DNA of 64,000 nt, taken from positions 186,001 through 250,000 of the forward strand of contig CBDFNK010000023.1 of assembly GCA_965250205.1 (NCBI GenBank). The letters run 5' to 3'. Below are positions 36,101 to 44,619 of the stretch, piece by piece (position 1 is the stretch's first letter; each line of letters begins with the position of its first letter). The notes below the pieces were generated by a model, which was not told the origin of the DNA, did no database searches, and saw nothing but the letters and a program-made list of their open reading frames with translations. Origin of the DNA: JAHZKN01 sp965250205. GTDB lineage: Bacteria > Pseudomonadota > Alphaproteobacteria > Rhizobiales > Hyphomicrobiaceae. Both the position numbers and the translations under genes were made by a program.

Positions 36101-36905
36101 GGGTGACGGTGAAGCAACCGGCGCCAACGCCAACAAGGGCGCTCAAGTCAGCACCAGCAAGTCCTCTAACAGCGCGGCAACCGAGACTCGAAAACGTAAT
36201 GGCACGCGAAAACGTGAGCGCCCCGATGAGGTTGTCGCCCGAACCCGTGGCAAACCTTCTGCCGAGCGCATTGCAATGGCCAAGCGCACCAGCACGGCCA
36301 ATAAGGCTTTACAGAAAAACTTAAGCGCAACTCGACATCAACCGAACACAGGCAACGCGCCAAATCGTAGTGGCGCAGCGGCAAAAGGTGGCGGGAAGCC
36401 GGTAATACCGCCTGAGACAACCCAACCCCCGCCGTTGCCAACAGGCTCACCTATGGCGGGTCACCCTTTGGGTCCTCCAACGATACCGGGTACCGGACCA
36501 GGTCTTGTAAAACCGCCTGCTCCTCCAACGGCGGTGACGCCGGTCGCGCCAATACCTGCCCCCCAAACCCCTGCAGCGCCGAGGTCCAATGGCTCAGGCA
36601 ACGACAAGGTTGCCACACCGTCGCCTCAGGGGACCGCTGCGCCACCGGCAAAGGGCCTATCAGAATTATCGCGAAAGCCAGCGCGAGAGCGCAGACCTGA
36701 AACTGAAGATGCACAGGCAGCACCATCGTCTCCAACTGATACTGGAGGACAGAACGGGGCCGTAGACGAGGTGGATTATTCTAAGTTGCCGCCGTCTATT
36801 GCAGACAGTTTGCGACGTCTTGCTGGAAATTCTGCACCTAAAACGGCGTCACCGCCGCTGCCTGCAACGGATCCTAAAAACACGTCTGGAAGCGGTAAAA
36901 CGTAA
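33105..36905 (+). CDS. Membrane-bound PAS-GGDEF-EAL protein with long Pro-rich tail
   Basis: 1266 residues from ATG 33105 (a TTG at 33093 is in frame). Signal peptide to about 45; periplasmic domain to about 200; seven hydrophobic helices (about 205-410), giving a 7TMR-DISM-like layout; PAS domain (about 420-535, AVDGAGAAVWLWNARRDEIS); GGDEF (about 545-715) with the active motif altered to RVGGDQFAMI; EAL (about 725-985) with EAH instead of EAL but with EVTESLVMEN, DDFGTGYSSL, KLDQSF and AEGVED intact. The last 280 residues are Lys/Arg- then Pro/Ala-rich and look disordered. Cyclase activity is probably lost and phosphodiesterase activity is possible. A c-di-GMP sensor or effector at the membrane. 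Confidence 0.88.
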   Translation: MTGLLSQRRHIPLTSLGRCFSCLLCALLVLAAGSAVTSVPAQALDTIVINPDQDQIEITTRGELYQDRGDSLQVETAPSAGGITGRVSVNATTRGTNPHWIVFALKNPSSEPIERLLTADRYNVVGSGAIWPDLDAQRINAITPSIGFVPERIKSDRADVFRVTLEPGQTITYVMELSSDRFARINLWKPLEYELKLKDRQLFNGILLGLTGLLAIFLTAIFGANHKLIFPGAALVCWCVLAYLCVDFGFFHKLFHLKPEDNAVYRAAAESAMAASFIIFLYVFLRLGLWNSLVRMLVSVWILAQLALVALSVIDPRLAATFARLSFVGIAAIGAFFTLFLALRGQDRGMSLIPTWMLFCVWVFSAGVLLMGRLSGDMAVSGLAAFLVLILISIGFTITQFAFRTVEPQYGSTPNEMQQRALAVDGAGAAVWLWNARRDEISVGATAEEILGHKQGELSSSTDDFVRHIHPTDRERFKLMLWTVQERAGGKIQSDFRLRHADNSYRWFELEAASVASTDRRALRCVGLLRDVTESKRAHERLIHDAVHDNLTNLPNRSLFLDRLSNTILRARKDDQVRPAVLFIDLDKFKNVNNSFGLLVGDSLLLTVARRLQRYLQPEDTLARVGGDQFAMIVLGEEDADGLAGLAERLRRSMRSPIKIAGQDIVLNGSMGISVYDSDTKNESELLKNAEIAMYRAKREGSDRIELFRSEMRADRDDRVEIESDLRKALEKNQFEILYQPIYTLSTEELAGFEAHIRWKHPKYGLMNPTRFVPIAEESDLIVKIGSHVLLRAVRDAARWHKVLSRREDTPLFVSVNVSSKQLFRQDLVQEIRHILGQNLVPRGALKLEVTESLVMENPEQSIEILGWLKSAGAELTLDDFGTGYSSLSYLQRFPFDGIKLDQSFIKDGAKMDGTGSVLVRSIVAMAHELELTVVAEGVEDPDTAAFLRSIGSEYAQGFFYGEPITQREVIQMLRILEKSGRKLKPRSLFKSRRRGTQEGDGEATGANANKGAQVSTSKSSNSAATETRKRNGTRKRERPDEVVARTRGKPSAERIAMAKRTSTANKALQKNLSATRHQPNTGNAPNRSGAAAKGGGKPVIPPETTQPPPLPTGSPMAGHPLGPPTIPGTGPGLVKPPAPPTAVTPVAPIPAPQTPAAPRSNGSGNDKVATPSPQGTAAPPAKGLSELSRKPARERRPETEDAQAAPSSPTDTGGQNGAVDEVDYSKLPPSIADSLRRLAGNSAPKTASPPLPATDPKNTSGSGKT

Positions 36906-36999
36906 GTGTCAGGTGGGTGGATGACGTGTCAATGGGCGGACCTTGATGACAAACAACGTGTCACAGATCAAACAGTGCTTTGGCGATGACTAAAGTGAT

Positions 37000-37614
37000 T
37001 TAAGCGTGGCCAGCATCATTCACCAGACGAGAAGGATCGATACCGATCTTGGCCAACGCGCGGTCGTACTTGGTGCCCACGTCAGGATCAAATACGAGAT
37101 CGGGATCGGCTGGGCAGTGTAGCCAACCATTGGCTTGAATTTCACTTTCCAACTGGCCTGAAGACCAGCCTGCATATCCAAGAGCCAGGATTGAGCGATC
37201 AGGCCCCGTTCCACTGGCAATGGCTTTTAGAATATCAATGGTTGCCGTTAAGCTGGTGTGATCGTCAATTTCCAATGTTGAATCGTTGACGAAATAGTCA
37301 GTGCTATGGAGCACAAAGCCGCGACCCGTTTCTACTGGGCCGCCAAAATGGACATATTTTTCTTCTGCAAACGCAGGCATTATAATGGGTTGATCTACCG
37401 TGGTGATTTCTAGGCGCTCAAGCAATGTCTCAAAGGTGATATTATCGGCGTGGTGATTGATAATTAGCCCCATCGCACCTTCTTCAGAATGGGCACACAA
37501 ATAAATAACGGATTTTGCGAACCGTTGATCAGACATCGACGGCATAGCGATCAAGAGCTGGCCATCAAGAAAGTCTGTTAATTCGCCGTGTGTTGGTTCT
37601 GAATGCTGGCTCAT
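37000..37614 (-). CDS. YqgE/AlgH (UPF0301) family protein
   Basis: 204 residues from ATG 37614 (MSQHSEPTHGELTDFLDGQL); the frame stays open to 37695 but the upstream residues are not family-like. Hallmarks: LIAMPSMSDQRFAKSVIYLC, EGAMGLIINHHADNITFETL, VHFGGPVETGRGFVLHS, and ALGYAGWSSGQLESEI. Compact cytosolic protein of unknown function. It is divergent from the DsbD-N type gene. Confidence 0.92.
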   Translation of the reverse strand: MSQHSEPTHGELTDFLDGQLLIAMPSMSDQRFAKSVIYLCAHSEEGAMGLIINHHADNITFETLLERLEITTVDQPIIMPAFAEEKYVHFGGPVETGRGFVLHSTDYFVNDSTLEIDDHTSLTATIDILKAIASGTGPDRSILALGYAGWSSGQLESEIQANGWLHCPADPDLVFDPDVGTKYDRALAKIGIDPSRLVNDAGHA

Positions 37615-37810
37615 TTCCGTGTTAGACCTGCTGGTTCTCGTTGCTAAGGTGCGTTGTGCTAAATCTAAGGGCTCAATTGTTACGTAGTCAAACAATGCGC
37701 CAAGATTTTAGCATCGTGCGGATTTGGTGCAAGGGCTGGCTTGATAGCGTGCTTCATTGGGCCCTTCCAAGACTAAAAACCCATTCGCGAGTTGAGGGAT
37801 ACGGACAAAG

Positions 37811-38743
37811 ATGTGGCCAACATATTGGACTGATAAAATGGCATTAGCAGGGATGCACAGCAGGCGAATTTTTCAAATCTTGGCGCTCGTACTTTTTGTG
37901 GGCGTGGCAATACTCGGCGCTGACAGCGTTAACTCTGAAGTTGGAGTCAACGAAGGGGCCAAAGATGGGGCCAAAGATGGGGCATGGCAACAGGCCTACA
38001 AAGTGCGCACGCGTATGATTGTAGGGCCCAATGAAGAAGACCGTGCAACGCGGCTGGCCTTTGTGCAACTTGAATTGGAACCGGGTTGGAAAACCTATTG
38101 GCGCCATCCTGGCGAAGCGGGCGGCATACCACCAGAATTTAGTTGGGACGGCTCATCAAATCTGAACGGCGCAACTGTGCAATATCCAGCCCCCCACCGC
38201 ATGACTGAGGAAATTGGCGATACGATTGGATACAAGAAGAGCGTCATTTTTCCAGTGCGCTTGACAGCAAACGATCCAGGCAAACCGATAGGACTTCAAC
38301 TGGCGCTGCGATTTGGTATTTGCAAGGACATTTGTGTGCCAACAGAAGCGAAATTTTATACCACCGTCCCGATGCACGCCAGCCAATCCTTGCCAATTGA
38401 ATTTCGCGCTGCGTTAGACACGGTACCGCGCGCGCAATTGGACCTCAGGCCGCAGGACCCGATGTTGCAGACTGTCAAGGCAGCCAAAAGGGAAGGCAAA
38501 AACTGGCGCATTGGGTTTGCGACCAAACACCAAAACGGGGCGCGGGAAGCGGATCTGTTTTTAGAGGCGCCGGGGGGTCTATTTATCCCGTTGCCAAAGA
38601 AAACTCCGGCGGTGGCCGGCCCAATGAAATCGTTTGAGATAACGCTTTCGGAGAGCGAATATCAGGATCTGAGAGGCAAGCCTTTACAGGCAACTGTGGT
38701 CGATAGTTTGGGCGCATCTGAGGCCGAATTTGTTGTGCGTTAA
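37811..38743 (+). CDS. Exported DsbD N-terminal-domain (DsbC/interaction) protein
   Basis: 310 residues; starts at 37811, 37838 or 37853 are all possible, with the signal peptide IFQILALVLFVGVAILGADS in each. The family stretch is LELEPGWKTYWRHPGEAGGI, followed by GYKKSVIFPVRL and LRFGICKDICVPTEAKF, which carries the Cys pair. It matches the periplasmic N-terminal domain of thiol:disulfide interchange protein DsbD without the membrane part. A small in-frame duplication gives GAKDGAKDGA near residue 50. Confidence 0.8.
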   Translation: MWPTYWTDKMALAGMHSRRIFQILALVLFVGVAILGADSVNSEVGVNEGAKDGAKDGAWQQAYKVRTRMIVGPNEEDRATRLAFVQLELEPGWKTYWRHPGEAGGIPPEFSWDGSSNLNGATVQYPAPHRMTEEIGDTIGYKKSVIFPVRLTANDPGKPIGLQLALRFGICKDICVPTEAKFYTTVPMHASQSLPIEFRAALDTVPRAQLDLRPQDPMLQTVKAAKREGKNWRIGFATKHQNGAREADLFLEAPGGLFIPLPKKTPAVAGPMKSFEITLSESEYQDLRGKPLQATVVDSLGASEAEFVVR

Positions 38744-38864
38744 GGCAGGTTTCAGTGTCGCAGAGCTCAAGGTGGGGCGCAGTCAAGAAAGGCCATACAA
38801 GAAATCGAGGCCGGTTTACATAAGTCATAAACAAACGTGATCAAAAAAAGAGTGAGGACAACAC

Positions 38865-39363
38865 ATGGCCATTCAAGTCGGCGATACGATTCCGGATGCG
38901 GAGTTTTTTGTTATGGGCGCAGATGGGCCTGGAAAAATGACTACATCAGACGTGTTCTCTGGCAAGAAGGTGGTGCTGTTTGCTGTACCGGGCGCCTATA
39001 CGCCAACGTGTGATCAACAAACACATGCCAGGTTTTGTGGCCCGTGTGGATGAGTTGAAAGCAAAAGGCTACGACACAGTCGCATGTACGGCGGTTAACG
39101 ATGTCTTTGTGTTGGCGCGCTGGGCCAAGGACACCAGTGCTGAGGGTAAGGTCGTGATGCTCGGAGATGGCGCAGGTGACTTTGCTAAAAAAGTTGGTCT
39201 CGACCTGGACCTGTCAGGTTTCGGCCTTGGATTGCGCTCAAAGCGCTATGCCATGGTCGTTGATAATGGCGTGGTCACGTTGCTCAATGTTGAGGACGCG
39301 CCGCCTGAACACAGTATGTCGAGTGCTGAGACGGTTTGTTCAGCCATTGAGGCGGGTCTTTAG
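38865..39363 (+). CDS. Peroxiredoxin (Prx5/AhpE-like), frameshifted as sequenced
   Basis: The first frame (38865) runs MAIQVGDTIPDAEFFVMGAD to PGAYTPTCDQQ, with the peroxidatic Cys in TPTC. A second frame continues KHMPGFVARVDELKAKGYDT to the end at 39363 (SSAETVCSAIEAGL). The change falls at 39014-39024 within ATCAACAAACACATG, where one extra A explains it. Joined, the protein is about 165 residues, the normal size of a Prx5-type thiol peroxidase reducing H2O2 and organic peroxides. Given the same defect in rnhA, atpF and atpI nearby, sequence error is likelier than a pseudogene. Confidence 0.85.
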
Positions 39364-39400
39364 AGCGCGTTCGTCTTAAGGCTGAATTCAGTGGGCGTAC

Positions 39401-39534
39401 TCTACAGCGTCGCGCCTTTTGTTGTGCACGCTGAAGCTATTTGCGCGACGCTCTATCTCATGGGCTCTATCCCATGGTTGGCGATCAACTTATCTGCTCA
39501 AAGTCGCGGTTCCAACGTTTCGCAGGTTAATCTA
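39401..39534 (+). repeat. Dispersed intergenic repeat, copy D
   Basis: TCTACAGCGTCGCGCCTTTT to GTTTCGCAGGTTAATCTA. Its arms AGCGTCGCGC (39405-39414) and GCGCGACGCT pair perfectly, giving a 10-bp stem over about 27 bases. The last three bases supply the rnhA stop codon on the minus strand, exactly as copy A does for the AICARFT-like gene. Confidence 0.9.
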
Positions 39535-40019
39535 CACCCCATCTCCATCCAGATTATCCTCATGTTCGGCCATCCCCTCGCGTGCCAATTCATCTGCGCG
39601 CTCGTTTTCGGGATGGCCGGCATGGCCTTTGACCCAGTGCCAGGACACGTCATGGCGGCAGCGCGCGCCTCATCAAGGCGCTGCCATAGTTCGACATTCT
39701 TTACCGGCTTTTTAGCGGCCGTTTTCCAACCGCGCCGTTTCCAATTGTGAATCCATTCCGAAATGCCCCTCATCACATAGGTGCTGTCGGTGTGAAGCGC
39801 GACGCGGCTTGATCTCTTGAGCGCTTCGAGTGCCGAGATAGCGGCGAACAATTCCATCTTATTGTTAGTGGTGTTGCTGGCGCCGCCCTTGAGTTCTTTG
39901 CGGTGTGCGCCAGCTATTAAAATAGCACCCCATCCACCTGGGCCCGGATTTCCCGAACACGCTCCGTCGGTGTAGATGGTGATGACATCTTGATCTTCGT
40001 TGTCGCTGTTGCGGGTCAT
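39532..40019 (-). CDS. rnhA: Ribonuclease HI, frameshifted as sequenced
   Basis: Cleaves RNA in RNA-DNA hybrids. The first frame begins MTRNSDNEDQDVITIYTDGA, with catalytic Asp (YTDGACSGNPG), Glu (KMELFAA) and Asp (HTDSTYV). After LWQRLDEAR the family sequence moves to another frame: RHDVSWHWVKGHAGHPENER followed by ADELAREGMAEHEDN, containing the fourth Asp, and ends at TAG 39532-39534. The shift lies near 39655-39672 in a GCGCGCGC/GCCGCC tract. The joined protein is about 160 residues, normal for the family. The stop codon is contributed by repeat copy D. It overlaps thrB by four bases. Confidence 0.9.
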
Positions 40020-40987
40020 GCGTTGTTATTCAAGCCATAGGTGGCAGGTGTGGTGACCTGTTGGTGGAAAGATAGTCGTTTCAGATAGTCGCGCGGGTTA
40101 TGAGGGCGAACCAAGGCATCCTGTTTGGTGTTCAGCCAATCATAAGACCGCGTCAGTAAAAAGCGCATCGCCGCACCGCGACACAGCGTTGGCAGAGCGG
40201 CGCATTCCGATTGAGAGAGCACGCGTTTGCTTTGATATCCCTCCAGCAATGCGTTTGCGTGAGATTGTCTAAAATGGTGTGCCCTGTCGAAGCACCAGGC
40301 GTTGATGCAGATTGCGAGGTCAAGCGCAAACAGGTCGTTGCAGGCAAAATAAAAATCAATCAAGCCTGAAAGTTTATCGCCCAGGAAGAAAACGTTGTCA
40401 GGGAAAAGGTCAGCATGAATGATTCCGGTTTCGAGATCTTCAGGCCAGTTCTTAGAAAGCCAATCAAGCTCATCAGAAATCAACTTCGAAAGGCCGGGCA
40501 CGATGGTATCAGCCTCGATAGCAAATTTTTGAAAGAGCGGTTGCCAGTCTGTCAGGCCCAATGCGTTTTGGCGCTGCTGGGTATAGGATTTTCCGGCGAT
40601 ATGCAGTCGGGCCAATGTTTGGCCCACGTCCCGGCAATGACGTGCTTCTGGCGTTTTCATGCAAAAGCCTTCCAAAAACGTAACAATGGCGGCGGCTTTT
40701 CCAGATAGTTCTGTAACTTGATCTCCGTTTGCCGTTTTTATCGGCGTTGGGCAGGCCATGCCTTTGCCCGCCAGGTGGTCCAGCAGACCTAAAAAGAACG
40801 GCAGGTCATCACGTTTTACACGCTGCTCATAAAGGGTCAGGATATAGCGTCCGGTTGAGGTGACGACGAAGTAATTGGTGTTTTCAACGCCCTCAGCAAT
40901 GCCCTTAAAAGACACCAGTTCGCCCAGCCCATAATTGGCGATAAAGGCCTTGAGCTCAGTGTCGTCAACGTCTGTATAAACGGCCAT
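40016..40987 (-). CDS. thrB: Homoserine kinase
   Basis: 323 residues, the aminoglycoside-phosphotransferase-like (ThrB2/HSK) class typical of alphaproteobacteria. Landmarks: FKGIAEGVENTNYFVVTSTG near the start, catalytic HADLFPDNVFF with GLIDFYFACNDLFALDLAI, and a terminal RDYLKRLSFHQQ. It phosphorylates homoserine before threonine synthase (29819). In the operon ispH-thrB-rnhA, with overlap to rnhA. Confidence 0.95.
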   Translation of the reverse strand: MAVYTDVDDTELKAFIANYGLGELVSFKGIAEGVENTNYFVVTSTGRYILTLYEQRVKRDDLPFFLGLLDHLAGKGMACPTPIKTANGDQVTELSGKAAAIVTFLEGFCMKTPEARHCRDVGQTLARLHIAGKSYTQQRQNALGLTDWQPLFQKFAIEADTIVPGLSKLISDELDWLSKNWPEDLETGIIHADLFPDNVFFLGDKLSGLIDFYFACNDLFALDLAICINAWCFDRAHHFRQSHANALLEGYQSKRVLSQSECAALPTLCRGAAMRFLLTRSYDWLNTKQDALVRPHNPRDYLKRLSFHQQVTTPATYGLNNNA

Positions 40988-41041
40988 AGGATTGCGATCG
41001 GGTTAGAGGGTTTCGGGACGCTGGGACAGGTTGATATAACT

Positions 41042-42079
41042 TTAGGGCCTTGCAGGCACGACGTCACGCAATTCACGCGGCACATTAAAAGCAATGGACT
41101 CATCTGCCGTCGAAACGGTTTCAATGGTGAGGTCAAAACGTGCTTCAAGTGCTGCTACGACTTCGTTGACGAGCAGCTCAGGTGCCGAGGCGCCAGCCGT
41201 AATGCCAACAGCTTGAGCTGCATCAACCACATCCCAGGGGATGTCGTCTGCACGCTGGATCAATAGGCCCTTTTGACAGCCTGCGCGTTCTGCAACCTCG
41301 ACGAGGCGTAGTGAATTTGAGCTGTTGGGCGCACCAACCACCAACATGCAGTCAACATCATTGGCAATGGCTTTGACCGCGGCCTGCCGATTTGTCGTCG
41401 CATAGCAAATGTCTTCTTTGCTCGGCACCTTGATGGCTGGAAAACGGCGCTTCAAAACGGCAACAATCTGTGCTGTGTCATCAACCGACAAGGTGGTTTG
41501 TGTCACATAGGCGAGTTTGTCTGTGTCCAGCGGTTGATAGCTTTCGGCATCGGCGACTGTTTCGATCAGGTGCACTGTGCCCTCAGGGAGTTGGCCAATG
41601 GTGCCGATCACTTCCGGGTGGCCTGCATGTCCAATCAGTAGAATATCCAGTCCTTGCGCATAATGGCGGGCGGCTTCGTTATGGACCTTGAACACCAACG
41701 GGCAGGTGGCATCAATGGCAAACATATTGCGTGCTTTGGCCGCCGCAGGGACGGCTTTGGCGACGCCATGGGCTGAAAAAATAACGGGTTGGTCGGTTTC
41801 GGGGATCTCGTCGAGCTCTTCCACAAAAACGGCACCTTTTTGGCGCAGGCTCTCGACCACAAACCGATTGTGCACAATCTCGTGGCGCACGTAGACCGGC
41901 GCGCCGTATTTTTTGAGCGCCAATTCGACGATCTGGATGGCGCGATCAACGCCAGCACAAAAGCCACGTGGGGCCGCCAGCCGCAGGGTTAACGCCTGCC
42001 TCGGTTTGGCCTTAGAACGTTGCTCAATTTGAAGGCCTGTGGAGTTGCCTTTGGGGCTTTCAGTCATTGGCTCAATCAC
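41042..42079 (-). CDS. ispH: 4-hydroxy-3-methylbut-2-enyl diphosphate reductase
   Basis: 345 residues (ATG 42079; Met5 is an alternative). Last step of the MEP isoprenoid pathway. The Fe-S cysteines appear in LAAPRGFCAGVDRAI, DATCPLVFKVHNEA and VDCMLVVGAPNSSNS, and the substrate-binding region YVRHEIVHNRFVVESL is present. First gene of the ispH-thrB-rnhA run on the minus strand. The N-terminal 30 residues are an extension beyond the usual start. Confidence 0.95.
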   Translation of the reverse strand: MIEPMTESPKGNSTGLQIEQRSKAKPRQALTLRLAAPRGFCAGVDRAIQIVELALKKYGAPVYVRHEIVHNRFVVESLRQKGAVFVEELDEIPETDQPVIFSAHGVAKAVPAAAKARNMFAIDATCPLVFKVHNEAARHYAQGLDILLIGHAGHPEVIGTIGQLPEGTVHLIETVADAESYQPLDTDKLAYVTQTTLSVDDTAQIVAVLKRRFPAIKVPSKEDICYATTNRQAAVKAIANDVDCMLVVGAPNSSNSLRLVEVAERAGCQKGLLIQRADDIPWDVVDAAQAVGITAGASAPELLVNEVVAALEARFDLTIETVSTADESIAFNVPRELRDVVPARP

Positions 42080-42254
42080 GGTGTTTTGGGCAAGGTATTT
42101 GGGGCTGGATCTCAGGGGATTGGTGGTAACTTTGAGCGATGGTTTTACCGCCTTGTATGGCGACCTATGATACCGGTCAACGGCGATTCGGTCGGTTGTG
42201 ATGCCAGCAAAATGGCGCTTTGTGAATGACGATTATGCGGGTAGGACTTTGAGG

Positions 42255-42941
42255 ATGCAATCTATCATCCAAATTTGGCAACTTCGGCAAATTGGGGCGT
42301 TGGCGCGGCCCGTACTTGCACCAACACTGTTGGCACTGACCACAGTCTTGGCAGGCTGTGGGCTGCCCTCTTTGACGTCTGGATTTGGTGGCTCATCCGA
42401 ACCCGCGACGATTACCGCTGGTGTCAGCGAAGAACAGCTCCTGGCAGCGGCGCAAAATGGCACAGCTGGGGGACCGCCTGCTCCGATTGATACCGGTTCC
42501 ATTTCACACGGCTGTCCAAAGTTTGTCGTCTGGCCGCAGGAAAACAATTTTACCGTCTATGAACCAGGTCGCGAAGGCGATGGCTTGGCGGTCATGCATC
42601 GTGGTGAAATTACACAAACCAAACGCGAATGCACCATTGGTCCGGGCCAGGTGTCGGTCCGCTATGGTTTTTCTGGCCGTATCCTTTTGGGCCCACGTGG
42701 CCGCTCAGGTCCGGTAGCTTTGCCACTTGATGTTAAAGTCACCGACAACAACCGCAAAGAGATTGCCAAGGACGCATTGACCGTCAACACGGACGTGGCA
42801 ATCGAAAATCCAATTGGCTATTTCTCGGCGGTGCGCACGATTACCTTCCCGGTGCCAGAAGGTGCGCGCCCTGGCGATTTAGAAGTGCGCGTCGGCTTTC
42901 ATAAAAAACCAGTGAAGGCCGCTGGTGGGCCAACGGGTTAG
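42255..42941 (+). CDS. Putative outer-membrane lipoprotein of unknown function
   Basis: 228 residues from ATG 42255, preceded by TTGAGG; the frame opens further upstream, but the signal starts here. The lipobox TVLAGCG follows a hydrophobic stretch. The mature protein is soluble, with FVVWPQENNFTVYEPGREGD and a beta-rich domain (VSVRYGFSGRILLGPRGRSG and RTITFPVPEGA). A Rhizobiales conserved lipoprotein by appearance; no function known to me. Convergent with the atp operon. Confidence 0.7.
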   Translation: MQSIIQIWQLRQIGALARPVLAPTLLALTTVLAGCGLPSLTSGFGGSSEPATITAGVSEEQLLAAAQNGTAGGPPAPIDTGSISHGCPKFVVWPQENNFTVYEPGREGDGLAVMHRGEITQTKRECTIGPGQVSVRYGFSGRILLGPRGRSGPVALPLDVKVTDNNRKEIAKDALTVNTDVAIENPIGYFSAVRTITFPVPEGARPGDLEVRVGFHKKPVKAAGGPTG

Positions 42942-42965
42942 GTTTGCTCAACCCACAGCCAAGAT

Positions 42966-42993
42966 AAAAAAGGCCAAGCGTTGGGCCTGGCCT
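42966..42993 (-). terminator. Terminator of the F0 ATP synthase operon
   Basis: On the minus strand AGGCCA (42993-42988) pairs with TGGCCT (42976-42971), followed by a run of six T. It lies about 160 bp beyond atpF and may also serve as part of the 3' boundary of the lipoprotein gene. Confidence 0.75.
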
Positions 42994-43151
42994 GAGTTAA
43001 GTCCACCCAGATTTAAAAGCTTGGGAATTTGCGCTCAATCATGAGCTGATACTTTTTTGGTTTTTTATTGCTTTGTTTTTGGCAAAGGTCAGGCAACGCA
43101 ACGCAAGAGAACCGTAGCGTTGGCGCGTGGCAAACGACAAAGTCCCGAGCC

Positions 43152-43656
43152 TTAATTCAATTTGCCTTTGAGATCGCGCAGCGCTTGATCAATCAGCTTG
43201 TCGCCACCAGCACCTGCGACTTTGCCTTTGAGGATGGTTTCAGCGGCTACCACAGCAGCGTCAACTGCGGTACGACGAACATCAGCCACGGCCTGGGTCT
43301 CAGCCCGGGCAATTTTGTCCTCAGCCAACTTGGTCCGACGCTCCAACGACTCCCGCGGTCGCCTTGCGTGTTTCCTCTGCCAGTGCGTGGGCTTCACGCT
43401 TGGCCTGGTCAATAATGGACTTGGCTTCGTCGTCCGCCTCACGCGCTTTGCGCTGATAGTCGGCGAGCAATTGTTGGGCTTCCTCGCGCAGGCGGCGAGC
43501 ATCATCCAACTCGGTGCGGATTTTTTCAGCCCGATCATCCAACGCGCCTGTGATCATTTTCGGCACGCCCTTGTAAAACAGGACGGCAAAAAACAGCAGG
43601 AAGGAAATCAGCACCCAGAATTCAGCGCTGGAAGGGCTAAACATCAGCGGAAACAT
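43152..43656 (-). CDS. atpF: ATP synthase F0 subunit b, frameshifted as sequenced
   Basis: ATG 43656 follows AAGAGG. The first frame reads MFPLMFSPSSAEFWVLISFL (membrane anchor), then KGVPKMITGALDDRAEKIRT and a long charged helix to EETRKAT. The family sequence continues in another frame, ESLERRTKLAEDKIARAETQ, to the end DLKGKLN at 43152. The change lies at 43345-43362 (CTCCCGCGGTCGCC on the plus strand). Joined length is about 168 residues, as expected for b. An F0 stator subunit is essential in most aerobes, so an indel error in the sequence is likely. Confidence 0.88.
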
Positions 43657-43666
43657 AAGCGACCTC

Positions 43667-44242
43667 TTAGTCTTGCGAGCCAGCTGGCAGCGCGCGTTTG
43701 GCTTCATCAACGCTGACAGTGTCACCCAGTAGTTTGGCAACAATAGCAACAGCGGTGTCAGCGGCAATTGTGTTGATGCCCTTAAGGGCTTTCGCCTTGG
43801 TGTCAGCGATGCGGGACTCGGCTTCGGTCAGTTTGGCGGTGATTTGATCTTCCACCTTGGCCTGTTCTTTGGCAACTTCAGTGTCCAGGGTCTCGCGCTC
43901 TTTCTTGGCGATACCTGACGCATTGGAGCGCGCCTCGGAGAGAGCTTGCTCATAACCACGGAGCGCTTTTTCTGTTTCGTCTTTGAGCCGATCTGCGGCA
44001 TCAAGATCGCGTTGAATGCGGTCGCGGCGCTCTTCAATCACTTCACTGACACGCGGCAGTGCAACCCGGGATAGGATCACGTAAAGGGCGCCAAAAGTCA
44101 GAGCCAGCCAAAACAGCTGGGGTGCGAAATTCTCAGGATTGAGCGGCGGAAAAGGTTTTTCCTGGCCAGCATCATGAGGAACTTCAGTCCCCGTGCTTAA
44201 ATCATGTGGCGCATCAGTGCCGGTGGTGACGGTATTAGCCAT
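43667..44242 (-). CDS. atpG: ATP synthase F0 subunit b'
   Basis: 191 residues. A variable Pro/Thr-rich N-terminus (MANTVTTGTDAPHDLSTGTE) precedes the membrane helix (PQLFWLALTFGALYVILSRV) and ALPRVSEVIEERRDRIQRDL, then a long coiled-coil stalk. Alphaproteobacteria carry paired b and b' subunits that form a heterodimeric stator; the second (atpF) follows after 10 bp. Symbols vary in databases (atpF2, atpG or atpX). Confidence 0.93.
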   Translation of the reverse strand: MANTVTTGTDAPHDLSTGTEVPHDAGQEKPFPPLNPENFAPQLFWLALTFGALYVILSRVALPRVSEVIEERRDRIQRDLDAADRLKDETEKALRGYEQALSEARSNASGIAKKERETLDTEVAKEQAKVEDQITAKLTEAESRIADTKAKALKGINTIAADTAVAIVAKLLGDTVSVDEAKRALPAGSQD

Positions 44243-44343
44243 GCCGAAAACCTAGTTTCAAATTTCAAAAGAGGCAAAGCCCAAGCAGGTGCCGGACGCT
44301 TGAAAACGTCAACATCCGCTTGGGTTTAAAACGTTGCTGAATT

Positions 44344-44568
44344 CTAGGTGAACAGCAGCAAGAAGGCGATCAGCAGTGCGAAGATGCCCAGGGCTTCTGT
44401 CACAGCGAAGCCAAAGATCAGGCGGCCAAACTGACCGTCAGCAGCTGATGGATTGCGCAAAGCGCCTTGCAGAAATTGGCCAAACAAGTTGCCAACGCCG
44501 ATGGCGGCAGCGCCTGTGCCGATAGCGGCAAGACCTGCACCGATGAGCTTTGCTGAAGCTGGATCCAT
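44344..44568 (-). CDS. atpE: ATP synthase F0 subunit c
   Basis: 74 residues, two helices joined by the polar loop LRNPSAADGQ. The proton-binding carboxylate is Glu58 in FGFAVTEALGIF. The sequence AIGVGNLFGQFLQGALRNP is typical of the alphaproteobacterial and mitochondrial c-ring. It forms the rotor ring in the inner membrane. Confidence 0.97.
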   Translation of the reverse strand: MDPASAKLIGAGLAAIGTGAAAIGVGNLFGQFLQGALRNPSAADGQFGRLIFGFAVTEALGIFALLIAFLLLFT

Positions 44569-44619
44569 TATTCATTCTCCTGTGATGAAACGTTGTGTTC
44601 GTTTACGTGGGTTGAAGCT

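Noticed and set aside
39010..39030. Programmed frameshift in the peroxiredoxin gene
   Set aside because: There is no slippery heptamer or stimulatory structure, and several neighbouring conserved genes show the same kind of defect.
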